64,000 bases of DNA from Myxococcota bacterium (lineage in GTDB: Bacteria > Myxococcota > JAJVIH01): positions 1-64,000 of the forward strand of contig JAJVIH010000047.1 of the NCBI GenBank assembly GCA_022072125.1, in the 5' to 3' direction. A model generated the notes under the pieces. That model was not told where the DNA came from, did no database searches, and saw only the letters and a list, made by a program, of their open reading frames with translations. Below, in pieces: positions 33,234 through 43,757 of the stretch (its first letter is position 1; each line of letters begins with the position of its first letter). A program made the translations under genes and the position numbers.

Positions 33234-35018
33234 ATGAGAAAAACGTGGGAAGTTGATTCCATTCCCGGCCATGACGTTGATCTTCTCTGCAATGAACTGA
33301 AGCTGCGGCGGGCCACCGCCCGGGTTCTGATCAACCGCGGCATCCGCCATCCCGACGCAGCCTCCCATTTCCTCAACGCCGGGCTCGACAAAATGAGCAA
33401 TCCCGGCCTGATGTGCGACATCGGACCCGCCGCCGCCCGTATCGTCAGGGCCATCCGCAACAAGGAATTGATCGCCATCTACGGCGACTACGACGTGGAT
33501 GGGGTCACCTCCACCGCCATCCTGACCCTGTTCATCCGCTCGGTCGGCGGACGGACGGATTATTGCATTCCCCGGCGCCTGACCGAGGGATACGGGCTGA
33601 ACCGCGACCGCGTGAAGGATATCGCCTCGCGGGGAACCCGCCTGATGATCACCGCCGACTGCGGCATCTCCAGCCACGCGGAAATCGCGCTGGCCGCCGA
33701 ATTGGGGATGGAGACCATCGTGCTGGATCACCACCAGCTTCCCGAGGTGCTGCCGAAATGCGTCGCGGTGATGAATCCACACCGCCCGGATTGCAAATTC
33801 CCGACCAAGGACCTGTGCTCCGCGGGCATCGCCTTCTGCCTGATCACGGAACTGCGCAAACAACTCCGCGAGATTGGCCACTTCACCGAGGGCCAGGAGC
33901 CTCGCCTGCGCGACTACATGGACCTGGTGGGCCTGGGAACCATCGGCGACGTGGTTCCCATGATCGGCGACAACCGCATCTTCGTGAAATACGGATTGCG
34001 CGAGATCGCCAAATCCACCCGCCCTGGCGTGCGCGCGCTGATGGACGTGGCCGGATACCCCATGCAGGGAGTAAATACGGGAACCGTCGCGTTCAAACTG
34101 GCGCCGCGCATCAATGCGGCGGGCCGCATGGGCGAGGCCGAGCGGGCCGTGCGCCTGCTCACCACCGACAGTTATCCGGAGGCGCTGCGCATCGCCCGCG
34201 AACTGGACGAAGACAACCGCCGCCGCCAGGCTATCGAGCAGGACATCGTCTTCCGCGCCATCCGGCAGATTGATTCCAGCGAAGAGTACCTGAACGCTCC
34301 CGCGCTGGTGGTCTCCGGACAGGATTGGCACCAGGGCGTGATTGGGATTGTCGCCGCCCGCCTGGTGGAGCGCTACCACCGCCCGGTGTTCGTGATCAGC
34401 GATGACGGGAGATCGGGAAAAGGCAGCGGACGCTCCATACCCGGTTTCCATCTCTACAAGGCGCTGCGCAACTGCGACGATCTGCTGACCCAATACGGCG
34501 GCCACGAAATGGCGGCGGGGCTCAGCATTGACAGCGATTCGATTGAGGACTTCCGCAAGGCCTTTGAGTATTTCGCCCAGCGCGAACTGGGACGCAATCC
34601 GCCCCAGCAGGTGCTGAAGCTGGACGGCCACGTGACCTGCGCCGAGATTGACATTCCCTGGGTGGAGGAATTGTTGCAATTGGGTCCTCATGGCCCTGGC
34701 AACCGCGAACCGACTTTTGGAATCGCGGACGCCAACGTGCGCAACAAATGGCTGGTTTCCAATGGCCGTCACCTCAAGCTGACGCTGGATGACGGCACCG
34801 GCAGCCACGACGCCATTGGATTCAAACTCGCGCGTCACCTGGATCGCATTGATGGTCCGGTCTCCGTCGCCTACTACCCGGAGTTGAACCGTTTCCGGGG
34901 CAACGTCACCGTTCAGCTCAAAATCAAGGATTTGAAGTTTGGCGACGCCCGCGACACCGCAGCCGCCAATCCCTCCGCCTGGGAGCCCGAGGAACTGGAT
35001 CAGGATACGGCGTATTAA
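33234..35018 (+). CDS. recJ: Single-strand-specific 5'-3' exonuclease RecJ
   Basis: The 594-residue DHH-superfamily nuclease degrades single-stranded DNA 5' to 3' in recombination and mismatch repair. The metal-binding motifs are visible: IYGDYDVDGVTSTA (motif I), TADCGIS (motif II), VLDHHQLPE (motif III, DHH) and GLGTIGDVVPM (motif IV). GRSIPGFHLYKAL and GGHEMAAGLSI mark the DHHA1 domain. ATG 33234 is preferred; a GTG at 33225 also lies in frame. It is closely behind secF, so it may share that transcript. Confidence 0.95.
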   Translation: MRKTWEVDSIPGHDVDLLCNELKLRRATARVLINRGIRHPDAASHFLNAGLDKMSNPGLMCDIGPAAARIVRAIRNKELIAIYGDYDVDGVTSTAILTLFIRSVGGRTDYCIPRRLTEGYGLNRDRVKDIASRGTRLMITADCGISSHAEIALAAELGMETIVLDHHQLPEVLPKCVAVMNPHRPDCKFPTKDLCSAGIAFCLITELRKQLREIGHFTEGQEPRLRDYMDLVGLGTIGDVVPMIGDNRIFVKYGLREIAKSTRPGVRALMDVAGYPMQGVNTGTVAFKLAPRINAAGRMGEAERAVRLLTTDSYPEALRIARELDEDNRRRQAIEQDIVFRAIRQIDSSEEYLNAPALVVSGQDWHQGVIGIVAARLVERYHRPVFVISDDGRSGKGSGRSIPGFHLYKALRNCDDLLTQYGGHEMAAGLSIDSDSIEDFRKAFEYFAQRELGRNPPQQVLKLDGHVTCAEIDIPWVEELLQLGPHGPGNREPTFGIADANVRNKWLVSNGRHLKLTLDDGTGSHDAIGFKLARHLDRIDGPVSVAYYPELNRFRGNVTVQLKIKDLKFGDARDTAAANPSAWEPEELDQDTAY

Positions 35019-35379
35019 CGGGCCGCCGGACGCATCGCCTGCCCGTGGATGGGCCGCTCCATGCTCACGGCGGCGTTGCGCGGCGACCGCTTCCCGCCCC
35101 CTCCGCCGTTCCATCACCACAATACGCATCCGGCGCCGCCGGCGCTCAAATCCCAACCCGCGCCTGTTCCGGTTGATCCGGCCCGTTCGTCTGACGGGGC
35201 GGATCACATGGGCCAGGCCGCATGGAACGTGTAATCCGCCCCATCCGGCGCCGCGCGCCAGGCCATCCAGAACACATGGGGATATATCCGTATGTATCCG
35301 GCGATGCCTGTCCGCCATCTACACCGCGGCGCCGCGGGGCGGTCTGGCTCCCGGCGGCTGGTTATGATAGCTCCCGCCC
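35019..35379. other. Intergenic region without a gene
   Basis: The 361 bp between recJ and the aminotransferase gene contain no convincing frame. The notable element is an imperfect inverted repeat at 35196-35242. AT-richer sequence at about 35277-35305 and 35360-35375 (GGTTATGATAG) may belong to the aminotransferase promoter. Confidence 0.5.
35196..35242. repeat. Inverted repeat, 13-bp arms
   Basis: GGGGCGGATCACA (35196-35208) pairs with TGTAATCCGCCCC (35230-35242) at 12 of 13 positions around a 21-nt loop. It could be a structured RNA or a terminator without a U-run after recJ, or a protein-binding dyad. Confidence 0.45.
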
Positions 35380-36552
35380 ATGGACGAGTTCTACAGAATC
35401 AAACGTCTTCCTCCCTATGTCTTCGCAGCGGTCAATGAAATGAAATATCGCGCCCGCGTGCGCGGCGAGGACATCATTGACTTTGGCATGGGCAATCCCG
35501 ACGGGGCCACCCCGCAGCCCATCGTGGACAAGCTGGTGGCCGCCGCGCAGGACCCGCGCAACCACCGGTATTCCCAGTCGAAAGGCATCCGCGGGCTGCG
35601 CAAGGCCATGGCGGGCTGGTATCAGCGCCGCTTCAACGTCGAACTGGACCCGGAGACCGAAGTGGTCGTGACCCTCGGCTCCAAGGAAGGCCTGTCACAC
35701 CTGCTGATGGCGGTGATTGGTCCCGGCGAAGCGGTGCTGGTTCCCAACCCGACCTATCCCATTCACGCCTATGGCGTGGTGCTGGCGGGCGGCGATGTCA
35801 TCAACGTCTTCCACAAGGAGGAAGTGGATTTCTTCGCCGAACTCAAGTCCGCCTACCTGCGGACCTGGCCCAGGCCCCGGCTGCTCATCCTGAATTTCCC
35901 CCACAACCCCACCACCGCGACGGTGGAGGCCGGGTTCTTTGAACAGGTGGTCGCCTTCGCCAGGGAGAATGATCTGCTGGTGATTCACGATCTCGCCTAC
36001 GCCGACATCGCTTTCGACGGCTACTCGCCGCCGTCGTTCCTCGCGGCGCCGCACGCGCGCGACGTAGGAGTGGAGTGTTTCACCCTGTCCAAATCCTACA
36101 ATATGCCGGGATGGCGCGTGGGCTTTGTCTGCGGCAACGCGCGCATGGTTCACGCGCTGTCGCGGCTCAAGAGTTACCTGGACTACGGAATGTTCCAGCC
36201 CATCCAAATCGCCTCCACGGTGGCGCTGAATGAGATGGACGAGGAACCTCCCAAGATCAGCCGCCTGTACCAGGAGCGCCGCGACGTGCTGATTGACGGC
36301 CTGCGCCGCATCGGCTGGACGGTTCCGCCGCCCAAGGCCACCATGTTTGTCTGGGCGAAAATCCCGGAACCCTTCCGCGCCATGGGCTCGCTGGAGTTTT
36401 CGAAAATGCTGGTGGAAAAGGCCAAGGTAGCGGTGGCGCCGGGCGTTGGTTTCGGCATGGCGGGGGACGAATATGTCCGCTTCGCCCTGGTGGAAAACGA
36501 GCAGCGCGTCCGCCAGGCGGTGCGCGGCCTCAAAACGGCGTTGGGCGGGTGA
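35380..36552 (+). CDS. alaC: AlaC-like PLP-dependent aminotransferase
   Basis: The 390-residue fold-type I aminotransferase is closest by eye to AlaC (glutamate-pyruvate aminotransferase). It has MGNPDGATP near the N-terminus, [11 protein letters not shown] (Asn176), [12 protein letters not shown] (Asp204, Tyr207) and [13 protein letters not shown] with the PLP Lys238. It starts at ATG 35380 and stands apart from its neighbours by 361 bp upstream and ~110 bp downstream. A role in LL-diaminopimelate or another transamination cannot be excluded. Confidence 0.9.
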   Translation: MDEFYRIKRLPPYVFAAVNEMKYRARVRGEDIIDFGMGNPDGATPQPIVDKLVAAAQDPRNHRYSQSKGIRGLRKAMAGWYQRRFNVELDPETEVVVTLGSKEGLSHLLMAVIGPGEAVLVPNPTYPIHAYGVVLAGGDVINVFHKEEVDFFAELKSAYLRTWPRPRLLILNFPHNPTTATVEAGFFEQVVAFARENDLLVIHDLAYADIAFDGYSPPSFLAAPHARDVGVECFTLSKSYNMPGWRVGFVCGNARMVHALSRLKSYLDYGMFQPIQIASTVALNEMDEEPPKISRLYQERRDVLIDGLRRIGWTVPPPKATMFVWAKIPEPFRAMGSLEFSKMLVEKAKVAVAPGVGFGMAGDEYVRFALVENEQRVRQAVRGLKTALGG

Positions 36553-36661
36553 TTCACACTGGCGCCGCTTCTGTCCCGGCGGCGCCGGATCGTCTCCCGC
36601 CGGAGCAGTGGAATGACCTGGCTGAATTGCGGATGAACAACCGCCTCCTATACTCGCCGAG

Positions 36662-37690
36662 ATGACGCAGCCGCATTTCAGAACAGCCATCCTGCTGCTC
36701 AACCTGGGCACGCCCACGGCCCCGGAAAGCGGTCCCGTGCGCGCCTACCTGGAGGAGTTTCTCAGCGATCCGCGGGTGCTGGATATTCCCGCGCCGGCGC
36801 GCTGGGCCCTGCTCAATCTGGTCATCCTGCCGCGCAGACCGGCGGCCTCGGCGGAGGCGTACCGGAAAATCTGGACGCCGCTGGGCTCCCCCTTGCTGGT
36901 GGAAGGACACAAGCTGACCCGGGCGCTGCGCAGGGAAATGCCCAACACCAGCATAGAACTGGCGATGCGCTACGGCCAGCCCTCCATTCCCAGCGTGATG
37001 GAACGGCTGATGCGGGAGCGGATTGACCGGCTGATCGTGGCCCCGCTGTATCCCCAGTATTCGTCGGCCTCCACGGGCTCCTCGCTGGAAAGGGTGATGG
37101 ACCTCATCCGCGGCGAATGGAATATCCCCGCCATCTCGGTCCTGCCGCCTTTTTACGACCATCCGGCCTTCATCGCCGCCTGGAAGGATATCGCCGGGCC
37201 GCTGCTGCATTCCTTCCAGCCCGATCATGTGCTGCTCAGCTACCACGGTCTGCCCGAGCGCCATGTCAGGAAAAGCGATCCCACCCGGGGACATTGCCTG
37301 GTGCGGGGCGGCTGCTGCGACGCCATCACGGCGGACAACCAGTACTGTTACCGGGCGCAGTGTTTCTCCACCAGCCGCGCGCTCAAACGCGCCCTGGAAC
37401 TGGAGGCGGCGAAGGTGACGGTATGCTTCCAGTCCCGGCTGACCCGCGACCCATGGCTGACCCCCTTCACCGACAAGGTGCTGGAGGAGTTGCCCGCGCG
37501 CGGAGTGAAACGCCTCGCCGTGTTGTGCCCGGCCTTTGTCGCCGACTGCCTGGAGACGCTGGAGGAGATCGGCATGCGCGCCCGCGACGATTTCCGCGCG
37601 GCGGGGGGGGAGGACCTGATGCTCACGCCTTCGCTGAACGATCATCCGTCCTGGGTGCGCGCTCTCGCCCAAATGCTGCGGGAAATCTGA
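36662..37690 (+). CDS. hemH: Ferrochelatase with internal Cys cluster
   Basis: The 342-residue enzyme inserts iron into protoporphyrin or coproporphyrin, the final steps of haem synthesis. LNLGTP opens the protein; LSYHGLPERH holds the catalytic His195. Five Cys fall within 23 residues (Cys212, 218, 219, 229, 234), where most ferrochelatases have none. An internal-Cys [2Fe-2S] class has been described for Myxococcus and Bdellovibrio ferrochelatases, as I recall, and this matches it. Downstream genes make and mature cytochrome c, so haem supply and use are clustered. Confidence 0.94.
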   Translation: MTQPHFRTAILLLNLGTPTAPESGPVRAYLEEFLSDPRVLDIPAPARWALLNLVILPRRPAASAEAYRKIWTPLGSPLLVEGHKLTRALRREMPNTSIELAMRYGQPSIPSVMERLMRERIDRLIVAPLYPQYSSASTGSSLERVMDLIRGEWNIPAISVLPPFYDHPAFIAAWKDIAGPLLHSFQPDHVLLSYHGLPERHVRKSDPTRGHCLVRGGCCDAITADNQYCYRAQCFSTSRALKRALELEAAKVTVCFQSRLTRDPWLTPFTDKVLEELPARGVKRLAVLCPAFVADCLETLEEIGMRARDDFRAAGGEDLMLTPSLNDHPSWVRALAQMLREI

Positions 37691-37885
37691 TCGCCGCTTC
37701 CACCGCCGGAGCGGCTTCCGCTTTTCCCATGCCGGATACCCACAATGGGGGATTGCGAACCTGCCGCGAACGCGGGTGAGCCGGGATGGCCGCAACCAGC
37801 GGCGCACGGGCGGATGACCTCATGCCGTGAACGGCGAAAAGCACAAATCCGGCGTCCGGTCCCCCCCCTGCGGAGTTTGCCCGGG

Positions 37886-38419
37886 ATGGGGCGCTGTGCT
37901 AGTTCCCTGCGCGCCGTGAACTGGACAGGCCGTATCACCGCACCGCTTGGATTCGCTATCTCCGCCCTGGTTTTTGGGGCGGTGGCGTGGATGGGCGCGC
38001 GCGAATCGGGCGCCTCCGGCCTGAGCCAGGATGAATTCGCCGGTCCGGAGACCTGCCGTTCCTGCCACCAGGCGGAGTACGAGTCCTGGGCGCGCAGCCC
38101 CCATGCCCGCGCCACCAACAGCCTGCCGGAGAACGCCCGGCGCGATCCCCGCTGCCTGCGCTGCCACGCCACTTCGGTGGAACAGAACCTGCTGGGGGTT
38201 TCGTGCGAGGCTTGCCACGGGGCGGGAAAATACTATTGGCCCAGCTACGTGATGCGCGACCGCGAACTGTCGCGTCTGGTGGGTCTCCGGGATCAATCCC
38301 CGGAGACCTGCAAGACCTGCCACACCGCGGATGCGCCGTCGCTGGAGCCCTTCGACTATGACAAGGCCTGGCGTCAAATCGCACACGGCAAAAAAAGCCA
38401 GGCGCCCGCCGGCAAGTGA
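37886..38419 (+). CDS. Membrane-anchored tetrahaem cytochrome c (c554-like)
   Basis: The 177-residue protein (from ATG 37886) has one N-terminal anchor or signal (about 19-37). Four CxxCH haem sites follow at residues 57-61, 90-94, 107-111 and 142-146. The FAGPETCRSCHQAEYESW opening is typical of cytochrome c554-type modules. It should face the periplasm and carry electrons; the partner is unknown. It lies 9 nt before resB, so the cytochrome and its haem-attachment machinery are co-transcribed. The start is uncertain, with GTG 37916 as an alternative. Confidence 0.85.
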   Translation: MGRCASSLRAVNWTGRITAPLGFAISALVFGAVAWMGARESGASGLSQDEFAGPETCRSCHQAEYESWARSPHARATNSLPENARRDPRCLRCHATSVEQNLLGVSCEACHGAGKYYWPSYVMRDRELSRLVGLRDQSPETCKTCHTADAPSLEPFDYDKAWRQIAHGKKSQAPAGK

Positions 38420-38428
38420 GTCCGCACC

Positions 38429-40135
38429 ATGAGTTCGCCCGCGCTGGACAACCAGACCGCGCTTCCGGTTCGCCGCCGCGAATCCGCCGTGGACGTCATC
38501 TGGCGCATTTTCTGTTCGCTGAAGCTGGCGATCTTCCTGATCGCCGCCATTGCCGCCGCCAGCGTGGCCTCGACCTTCATCCTGCAGAACAAACCCATTG
38601 AAGAACTCAAGGCGGTTTATTCCGGACAGGCCTATTTCATCTTCCGGCAACTGGGCCTGTTCGACATCTTTCATTCCACCTGGTTCGTATTCCTCGTGGT
38701 GTTGCTGGCGCTCAACCTGATCGCCTGCTCCATCGAACGTTTTCCGCTGATCTGGAGGCTGATGCACCTGTACGGCGACAATCCTTCCGAAAAGGATTTG
38801 CGCCGCCAGAAATTCACCGCCGAAGTCACCGTGCCGGACGCCGCCCTGCGGGTGGAGGAACTGGCCGCGCTTGGCAGGCAACGGTTCGACCGCGATCCGG
38901 TGATCACGCGCCGCGAGGATGGCGTGACCATCGTCTCGTTCGAGAAACACCGCTGGGGCCGGACGGGCGTATATGGCATCCATGTCTCCCTGCTTGTGAT
39001 CTTTTATGGAGCGCTGGTGGGAAATCTGTGGGGATTCGAGGGTCTGATCTCCATCCCCGAAGGTTCGACCGTGGACAACTTCGTGCTGATTTCGCGGATA
39101 GGCAACGAGATCGAGCGCAAGCTGGGCTTTGAAATCCGCTGCAACGACTTTGACTTGCAGCGTTTCTCCAACGGCTCGCCAATGGCCTTCAAATCCAGCC
39201 TGTCGGTCTTTCAGAACGGTCAGAAGGTCAAGGAGCAGGTGATTGATGTCAACGAACCCCTGGAATGGGGCGGCATGACCTTTTACCAGTCGTCCTACGT
39301 GGAATTGGGGGCCCGGCCGGCCATGGAGTTCACCGCCAGGAATGGCTCTGGAGAACTTCAGCAATACCGTCTCTTCGCCAACTCGCTGTTCCACCTGCCA
39401 GGGGATGAACGCCTGTCGCGGGTGACCGGATTCAGCCCCGATTACCGGCAGATGGGGCCGGCCCTGATGTTCACCGTCAACGCCGATGGCGGGGAGTCCG
39501 GGACTTGGACGGTCTTCGACGGCTTCACTTCACGGGACAAGCTGAAGATCGAGGTCATCAATACCGCCGCCAACACCGGCGAAACCAAATCGGCGGCGCT
39601 GGACGGCGTGATCGCGAAGGACGGCGATGTGGAATGGGTGGTTTACGCCTATAAAGAGGATCGCGAGGGCCTGGGACCCGCGGTCCGGCTGGCGGCGCGC
39701 GAGCCCGGCGGCGAAATGACCATGCGCTGGATTTACCAGAACCACCCCAGACTGGACGCCCTGGCGCATCCGGACAGCAAACTGCGTTTTGTCTTTCATG
39801 GCCGGGAAGAGACCGCTTCGCCTTGGAGCTTCGCCGGGCTGGCGATGACGCAGGACCAGGCCTTCGCCACTGGCATCCAGATGGCGCGGGAGCCGGGGGC
39901 GCGCATTGTGCTGGTGGGTTTTGTCATGTTCATGGTTGGCTTGGCGGTGACCTGGCTGATGTCGCACCGCCGGGTCTGGTTGCGCATCGAAGGGGATCAG
40001 GTATTCGTGTCCGGCAATACGCACCGGTATCCGGGCGCGTTTGGCGAATGGTTTGATGGTCTGTGCGACGAACTGGCGGCCTTGGGCGGCAAGCCCGCCG
40101 CCGTTTCCGCGGAGACCCCGGAGAAAACGGCATGA
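38429..40135 (+). CDS. resB: Cytochrome c biogenesis protein ResB (System II)
   Basis: The 568-residue membrane protein has the ResB layout. There are spans near 29-50 ([20 protein letters not shown]), 85-105 and 185-205, a large extracytoplasmic region, and a final span near 490-510. With CcsA it forms the haem-delivery and attachment complex for c-type cytochromes. [17 protein letters not shown] and similar stretches match the family's extracellular domain. Its stop overlaps the ccsA start (ATGA). Confidence 0.92.
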   Translation: MSSPALDNQTALPVRRRESAVDVIWRIFCSLKLAIFLIAAIAAASVASTFILQNKPIEELKAVYSGQAYFIFRQLGLFDIFHSTWFVFLVVLLALNLIACSIERFPLIWRLMHLYGDNPSEKDLRRQKFTAEVTVPDAALRVEELAALGRQRFDRDPVITRREDGVTIVSFEKHRWGRTGVYGIHVSLLVIFYGALVGNLWGFEGLISIPEGSTVDNFVLISRIGNEIERKLGFEIRCNDFDLQRFSNGSPMAFKSSLSVFQNGQKVKEQVIDVNEPLEWGGMTFYQSSYVELGARPAMEFTARNGSGELQQYRLFANSLFHLPGDERLSRVTGFSPDYRQMGPALMFTVNADGGESGTWTVFDGFTSRDKLKIEVINTAANTGETKSAALDGVIAKDGDVEWVVYAYKEDREGLGPAVRLAAREPGGEMTMRWIYQNHPRLDALAHPDSKLRFVFHGREETASPWSFAGLAMTQDQAFATGIQMAREPGARIVLVGFVMFMVGLAVTWLMSHRRVWLRIEGDQVFVSGNTHRYPGAFGEWFDGLCDELAALGGKPAAVSAETPEKTA

Positions 40136-41727
40136 CTTCCCTTCCCTCCAGTGATGTCAGCATGGGATTTTTCGCGGCGGCGCTGGGGTTTTATGTGCTG
40201 GCGTTCTGCTTCTACCTGGCCTTGATCACCCGCGAGGGCCGGGGCTGGCTGGCGAAGGCCGCCACCTTCGCCGCATGGGGCGGCGTCGCCGCGCACGGTC
40301 TGGGCCTGCTGCGCCGCTGGTACGAGGCCGGCGCCGACGTGGTGCATGAGTACACGCTGGCGCGCGGCCATGCCCCCGAGGGTCCGGAGTTGTTCTGGCG
40401 CTGGATCGGCCACCCTCCGTGGACCAACCTGTTTGAAAGCCTGGTGTTTTTCTGCTTCGGCATGATGATCGTCTGGGCGGTGCTGGACCGGAAATTCCAG
40501 GTCAAGATCAGCGGTTTGTTCTCCACCGGCGTGGCCATCACCGCGCTGGGGCTGGCCTTCATCGCCCCGGGACGGGAAATCCAGCCGCTGGTGCGGGCGC
40601 TGCGCTCGGGTTGGCTGCTGATTCACGTCCTGTTCGCCTCGCTGGCCTATCCGCTGTTCCTGACCGCCGCGGTGTTCAGCTTCTTCTACATCATCAAAAC
40701 CCGGGTCTCCCGGGAGGCCCAGGGCATTGTGCTGGCGCTGATCGCGGTGGGCATCCTCCTGGCCGTGGGGCGGGGAACCACCTTCGTCACCGATGGGTAT
40801 TACATGACCCTGCGGGCCGATTACGAGGTTCCGCAGTTTCGCATGGTGCGCGAGCGCCTCCCAGACGGGCGTTTCGTGGAGAAGGAAGTGCGCGAGGTCA
40901 AAACCATCGCCGACAAGTTCCGCTACACCGTCAAGGCTCCCCACGCCAGCGGCCAGGGCAAAATTGACAAGGACATTCCCCTGGCGGTCAAGGTCAGCGG
41001 CGTTCCCTGGCTGATCGGCGGATCACTGGCGGGCTTCGCCGCCGCCATCGGCCTGTTTTTCGCGGCGCGGCGTTCAGGCGCGGAAAAACTGGCGGCGTGG
41101 GGAAGACACGCCTTCGCCGCCGCGTCGGCGCTGTTCACCGGCGTGTTGGGGATGATCGTCGCGCGCGCGTTCGGCAACCCCAATGTCAACCGCGCCAAAC
41201 TGCCCGAATTCATCGCCGAGGACAGCGCCCGCAAATTCAACGCCGCCGGTCTCGATTTCTCCGTCCACAACATGGATTTCGTGAAGCGGGTGTACCTGTC
41301 GTTGCAGTCCAATCCCTATGATCTGGCGCTGCTGCTGCTGACCTGGGTTTTCCTCGCCTTCTTTGTCTATTACCAGTACCGGCCGGAGAAGGTGGAAGCC
41401 GCCCTGCCCGACGCCAAAAAGCTCGATGTCATGTCGTACAAGATCATCCTGGCGGCGTTTCCGCTGATGGCCATGCTGCTGGCCACCGGCGCGGTCTGGG
41501 CCCATGTGTCGTGGGGGCGTTATTGGGGCTGGGACCCCAAGGAAACCTGGGCGCTCATCACCTGGTTTGTGTACGCCATCTACCTGCACGCGCGCATCAC
41601 CCATGGCTGGGTGGGCAAACCCTCGGCGCTCATCGCCATCGCGGGCTTCGCTGTGGTGGTGTTCACCTACATGGGCGTCAACCTGGGTTTGACCGGCGAG
41701 GGCCTGCACGTATATGGCAACGGGTGA
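40132..41727 (+). CDS. ccsA: Cytochrome c biogenesis protein CcsA/ResC, unusually long
   Basis: The 531-residue polytopic protein has the haem-handling WWD signature [13 protein letters not shown] (461-473), and candidate haem-ligand His residues at 56, 165 and around 457/491. CcsA proteins are usually ~300-400 residues; here about 240 residues (190-430) are inserted between the first membrane bundle and the WWD part. The insert contains further hydrophobic spans (about 196-213, 291-310, 328-345, 397-415) and hydrophilic loops with [14 protein letters not shown]. It starts inside the resB stop, and engB starts inside its own stop (TGATG). Confidence 0.92.
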   Translation: MTSLPSSDVSMGFFAAALGFYVLAFCFYLALITREGRGWLAKAATFAAWGGVAAHGLGLLRRWYEAGADVVHEYTLARGHAPEGPELFWRWIGHPPWTNLFESLVFFCFGMMIVWAVLDRKFQVKISGLFSTGVAITALGLAFIAPGREIQPLVRALRSGWLLIHVLFASLAYPLFLTAAVFSFFYIIKTRVSREAQGIVLALIAVGILLAVGRGTTFVTDGYYMTLRADYEVPQFRMVRERLPDGRFVEKEVREVKTIADKFRYTVKAPHASGQGKIDKDIPLAVKVSGVPWLIGGSLAGFAAAIGLFFAARRSGAEKLAAWGRHAFAAASALFTGVLGMIVARAFGNPNVNRAKLPEFIAEDSARKFNAAGLDFSVHNMDFVKRVYLSLQSNPYDLALLLLTWVFLAFFVYYQYRPEKVEAALPDAKKLDVMSYKIILAAFPLMAMLLATGAVWAHVSWGRYWGWDPKETWALITWFVYAIYLHARITHGWVGKPSALIAIAGFAVVVFTYMGVNLGLTGEGLHVYGNG

Positions 41728-42332
41728 TGCCCGCATACAAGATAGACAATATCGCCCGCGCCCATCATCCCGGACAGTTTCCGCGGCACGCCCTGCCGGA
41801 AGTGGCGTTCGCCGGCGCTTCCAATGTGGGCAAATCCTCCCTGCTCAATGCGTTGACCGGTCTGCGCAAAAACGCCGCCCGCGTCTCCGCCACCCCCGGA
41901 CGCACCCAGGACATCGCCTTCTACGCCGTCGAGGGGAAGCTCTGCCTGGTGGATTTGCCCGGTTTCGGCTTCGCACAGGTCTCCCGCGAGACACGCGACG
42001 ACTGGGACCGCCTGATCCAGTCCTATTTCAAAGGCCGTGAAAACCTGAAGCTGGCCTGCCTGCTGATGGACTGCCGCCGCCCCCCAGCGGAACGGGACCG
42101 TGCGGTGCTTGACTGGCTGACGGAAAGCGAAATTCCCACCGCCATCGTGCTGACCAAGATGGACAAACTGCCCAAAAACCGGCGTGACAACGAGGTGCGC
42201 CGCTTTGAAAAGCTGCTGGAACTGGAGCCGGACACCATCATCCCCGTGTCGGCGCAGAACCGCGAGGGCGTGGACGACCTCTGGGGCGTCATCCTCGATC
42301 AGTGCGGGGTCAAACTGAGCCGCGGACGTTGA
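41727..42332 (+). CDS. engB: Ribosome biogenesis GTPase EngB (YihA/YsxC)
   Basis: The 201-residue GTPase has all G motifs: GASNVGKSS (30-38, G1), SATPGRT (G2), DLPGFGF (G3), TKMD (G4) and VSAQN (G5). It assists assembly of the large ribosomal subunit and is usually essential. ATG 41727 overlaps the ccsA TGA and gives the standard family length. It is the fourth gene in the cytochrome-biogenesis run, probably by operon compaction. Confidence 0.95.
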   Translation: MPAYKIDNIARAHHPGQFPRHALPEVAFAGASNVGKSSLLNALTGLRKNAARVSATPGRTQDIAFYAVEGKLCLVDLPGFGFAQVSRETRDDWDRLIQSYFKGRENLKLACLLMDCRRPPAERDRAVLDWLTESEIPTAIVLTKMDKLPKNRRDNEVRRFEKLLELEPDTIIPVSAQNREGVDDLWGVILDQCGVKLSRGR

Positions 42333-42461
42333 AGCTCAAGGACGGGGGCGATGATCATCTTTCTGGCTGCATTCATCCAACCGTCTAGCCCCGCGACGCC
42401 GGACCCGGTTCAGGATGATCCGGTTGCATGGTTCGCACGCCCCGGCGCAGGAAAAGACAAC

Positions 42462-43205
42462 ATGCTCCGCCCGCTGACGCCGCGCCGGACGCCTTTCCTC
42501 CGGAGGAGCGCCGCCCTGGCCGCCGCCTTTCCGCTGGCGGCGATGTGGGCTGTTTCCGCCCCCGCCGCCGCGCAAAATGGCGAGGGGATTGTGCTCGACC
42601 GGATGGCGGCCCGCGTGGCCGGACAGGTCATTACCGTACGGGAGGTGGAGGCCGAGGCGCGCGTGCTCATCGCCTGGGAGAAGCCCGCGAAAGCGCTGGC
42701 GGAGCCCAAACCGAAAATTCTCGACAAAACGCTGCGCTGGCTGACCGATCAGCACCTGATTTACGATCAGGCCACGCGGCTCAAGATATCCCCGGGCTCC
42801 AGCGACGCGGTGGATGAACGAATGAAACAGTTTCAGGGCCTGTTCGGCGGCGCGGTGGAATACCGGAATTTTCTCGCGCGATCAGGGCTTTCCAGAGCCG
42901 AACTGCGCAACATCATCTCGCGCGATCTGACAGTGGAGAATTACTCGATCCATTACCTGCGCTCGCGGCTGCGCGTGACCCGCGAGGACATTGACGAATA
43001 CCTGCGGCGCAATCCGGAAGCCTTTCGCGGCAATACCAACACCCAGTTTATCCAAAAAGTCGTGGCCAACCGCATCGTGATGGAGCGAAAGTCCCGCGCG
43101 CGCGAGGAAATCCTGTCGCGGCTGCGCGAGAAGAATCCGCCCGAATACTTCGTGGACTTCCTGCAGCGCGGCCTGGTGCGCGATCAGAAGGAGACGCCGC
43201 ATTGA
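42462..43205 (+). CDS. Exported SurA-like chaperone without a PPIase domain
   Basis: The 247-residue product (ATG 42462) has a signal peptide ending APAAAQ. A helical region then looks like the SurA N-terminal domain (VLDRMAARVAGQVITVREVE, later LRWLTDQHLIYDQATRLKIS). No parvulin domain follows; the C-terminal helix is short. SurA-type proteins guide outer-membrane proteins through the periplasm. AGGAAA lies ~8 nt before the ATG; an ATG at 42351 would give an unlikely leader. Its stop overlaps the TTG of rimI. Confidence 0.75.
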   Translation: MLRPLTPRRTPFLRRSAALAAAFPLAAMWAVSAPAAAQNGEGIVLDRMAARVAGQVITVREVEAEARVLIAWEKPAKALAEPKPKILDKTLRWLTDQHLIYDQATRLKISPGSSDAVDERMKQFQGLFGGAVEYRNFLARSGLSRAELRNIISRDLTVENYSIHYLRSRLRVTREDIDEYLRRNPEAFRGNTNTQFIQKVVANRIVMERKSRAREEILSRLREKNPPEYFVDFLQRGLVRDQKETPH

Positions 43206-43687
43206 CCCCAGAGGGCGCCCCTGGCTTCATCATCCGTCCCGCTGCCCGGGAAGACGTGCCGTCCGTGGCGGCGATTGAATCGCGGGTGTTCGTGGGCGGA
43301 TGGTCGCCGGTCATGTTCGAAATGGAACTCGAAGCCGGCGATGGATATTTTCTGGTGGCGGAGACCGGCGGCGTCATCGCAGGATACGTGGTCTATCGCC
43401 TGAATCCCGAGGAAGCCTGGCTGCTGGAACTGGCGGTGTCTCCGGAATTCCGGCGCAAGGGGCTGGGACGGGAATTGCTGAGGCGTTTTATCTCGGCCGC
43501 CCGGGAATCGGGCGCGCGCCAGGCGATTCTGGAGGTTCGCACCGGCAGCGCACCGGCGATTTCCCTGTACGAAAACGCGGGATTTCAGCGTATGGGCATG
43601 CGCAGGAATTATTATTCAGCCACCGGCGAGGATGCGTATGTCATGGGACTGAACCTGGTCGGGCAGGCGGCCGGGGTTGGCGGGTGA
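43202..43687 (+). CDS. rimI: Ribosomal-protein alanine N-acetyltransferase RimI
   Basis: The 161-residue GNAT enzyme has IIRPAAREDVPSVAAIE at the start, an acetyl-CoA loop RRKGLGRELL and the typical LEVRTGSAPAISLYENAGF followed by YY. RimI acetylates the N-terminus of ribosomal protein S18. The TTG start is supported by its overlap with the preceding TGA (TTGA, 43202-43205) and by AAGGAG ~9 nt upstream. Confidence 0.88.
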   Translation: MTPEGAPGFIIRPAAREDVPSVAAIESRVFVGGWSPVMFEMELEAGDGYFLVAETGGVIAGYVVYRLNPEEAWLLELAVSPEFRRKGLGRELLRRFISAARESGARQAILEVRTGSAPAISLYENAGFQRMGMRRNYYSATGEDAYVMGLNLVGQAAGVGG

Positions 43688-43757
43688 TTTCCAGCGGAGA
43701 AATCCCTGCTCATGGGGGTGGTTGAGAACGCAGCTCTCCAAACGTAGCATCCGCATC

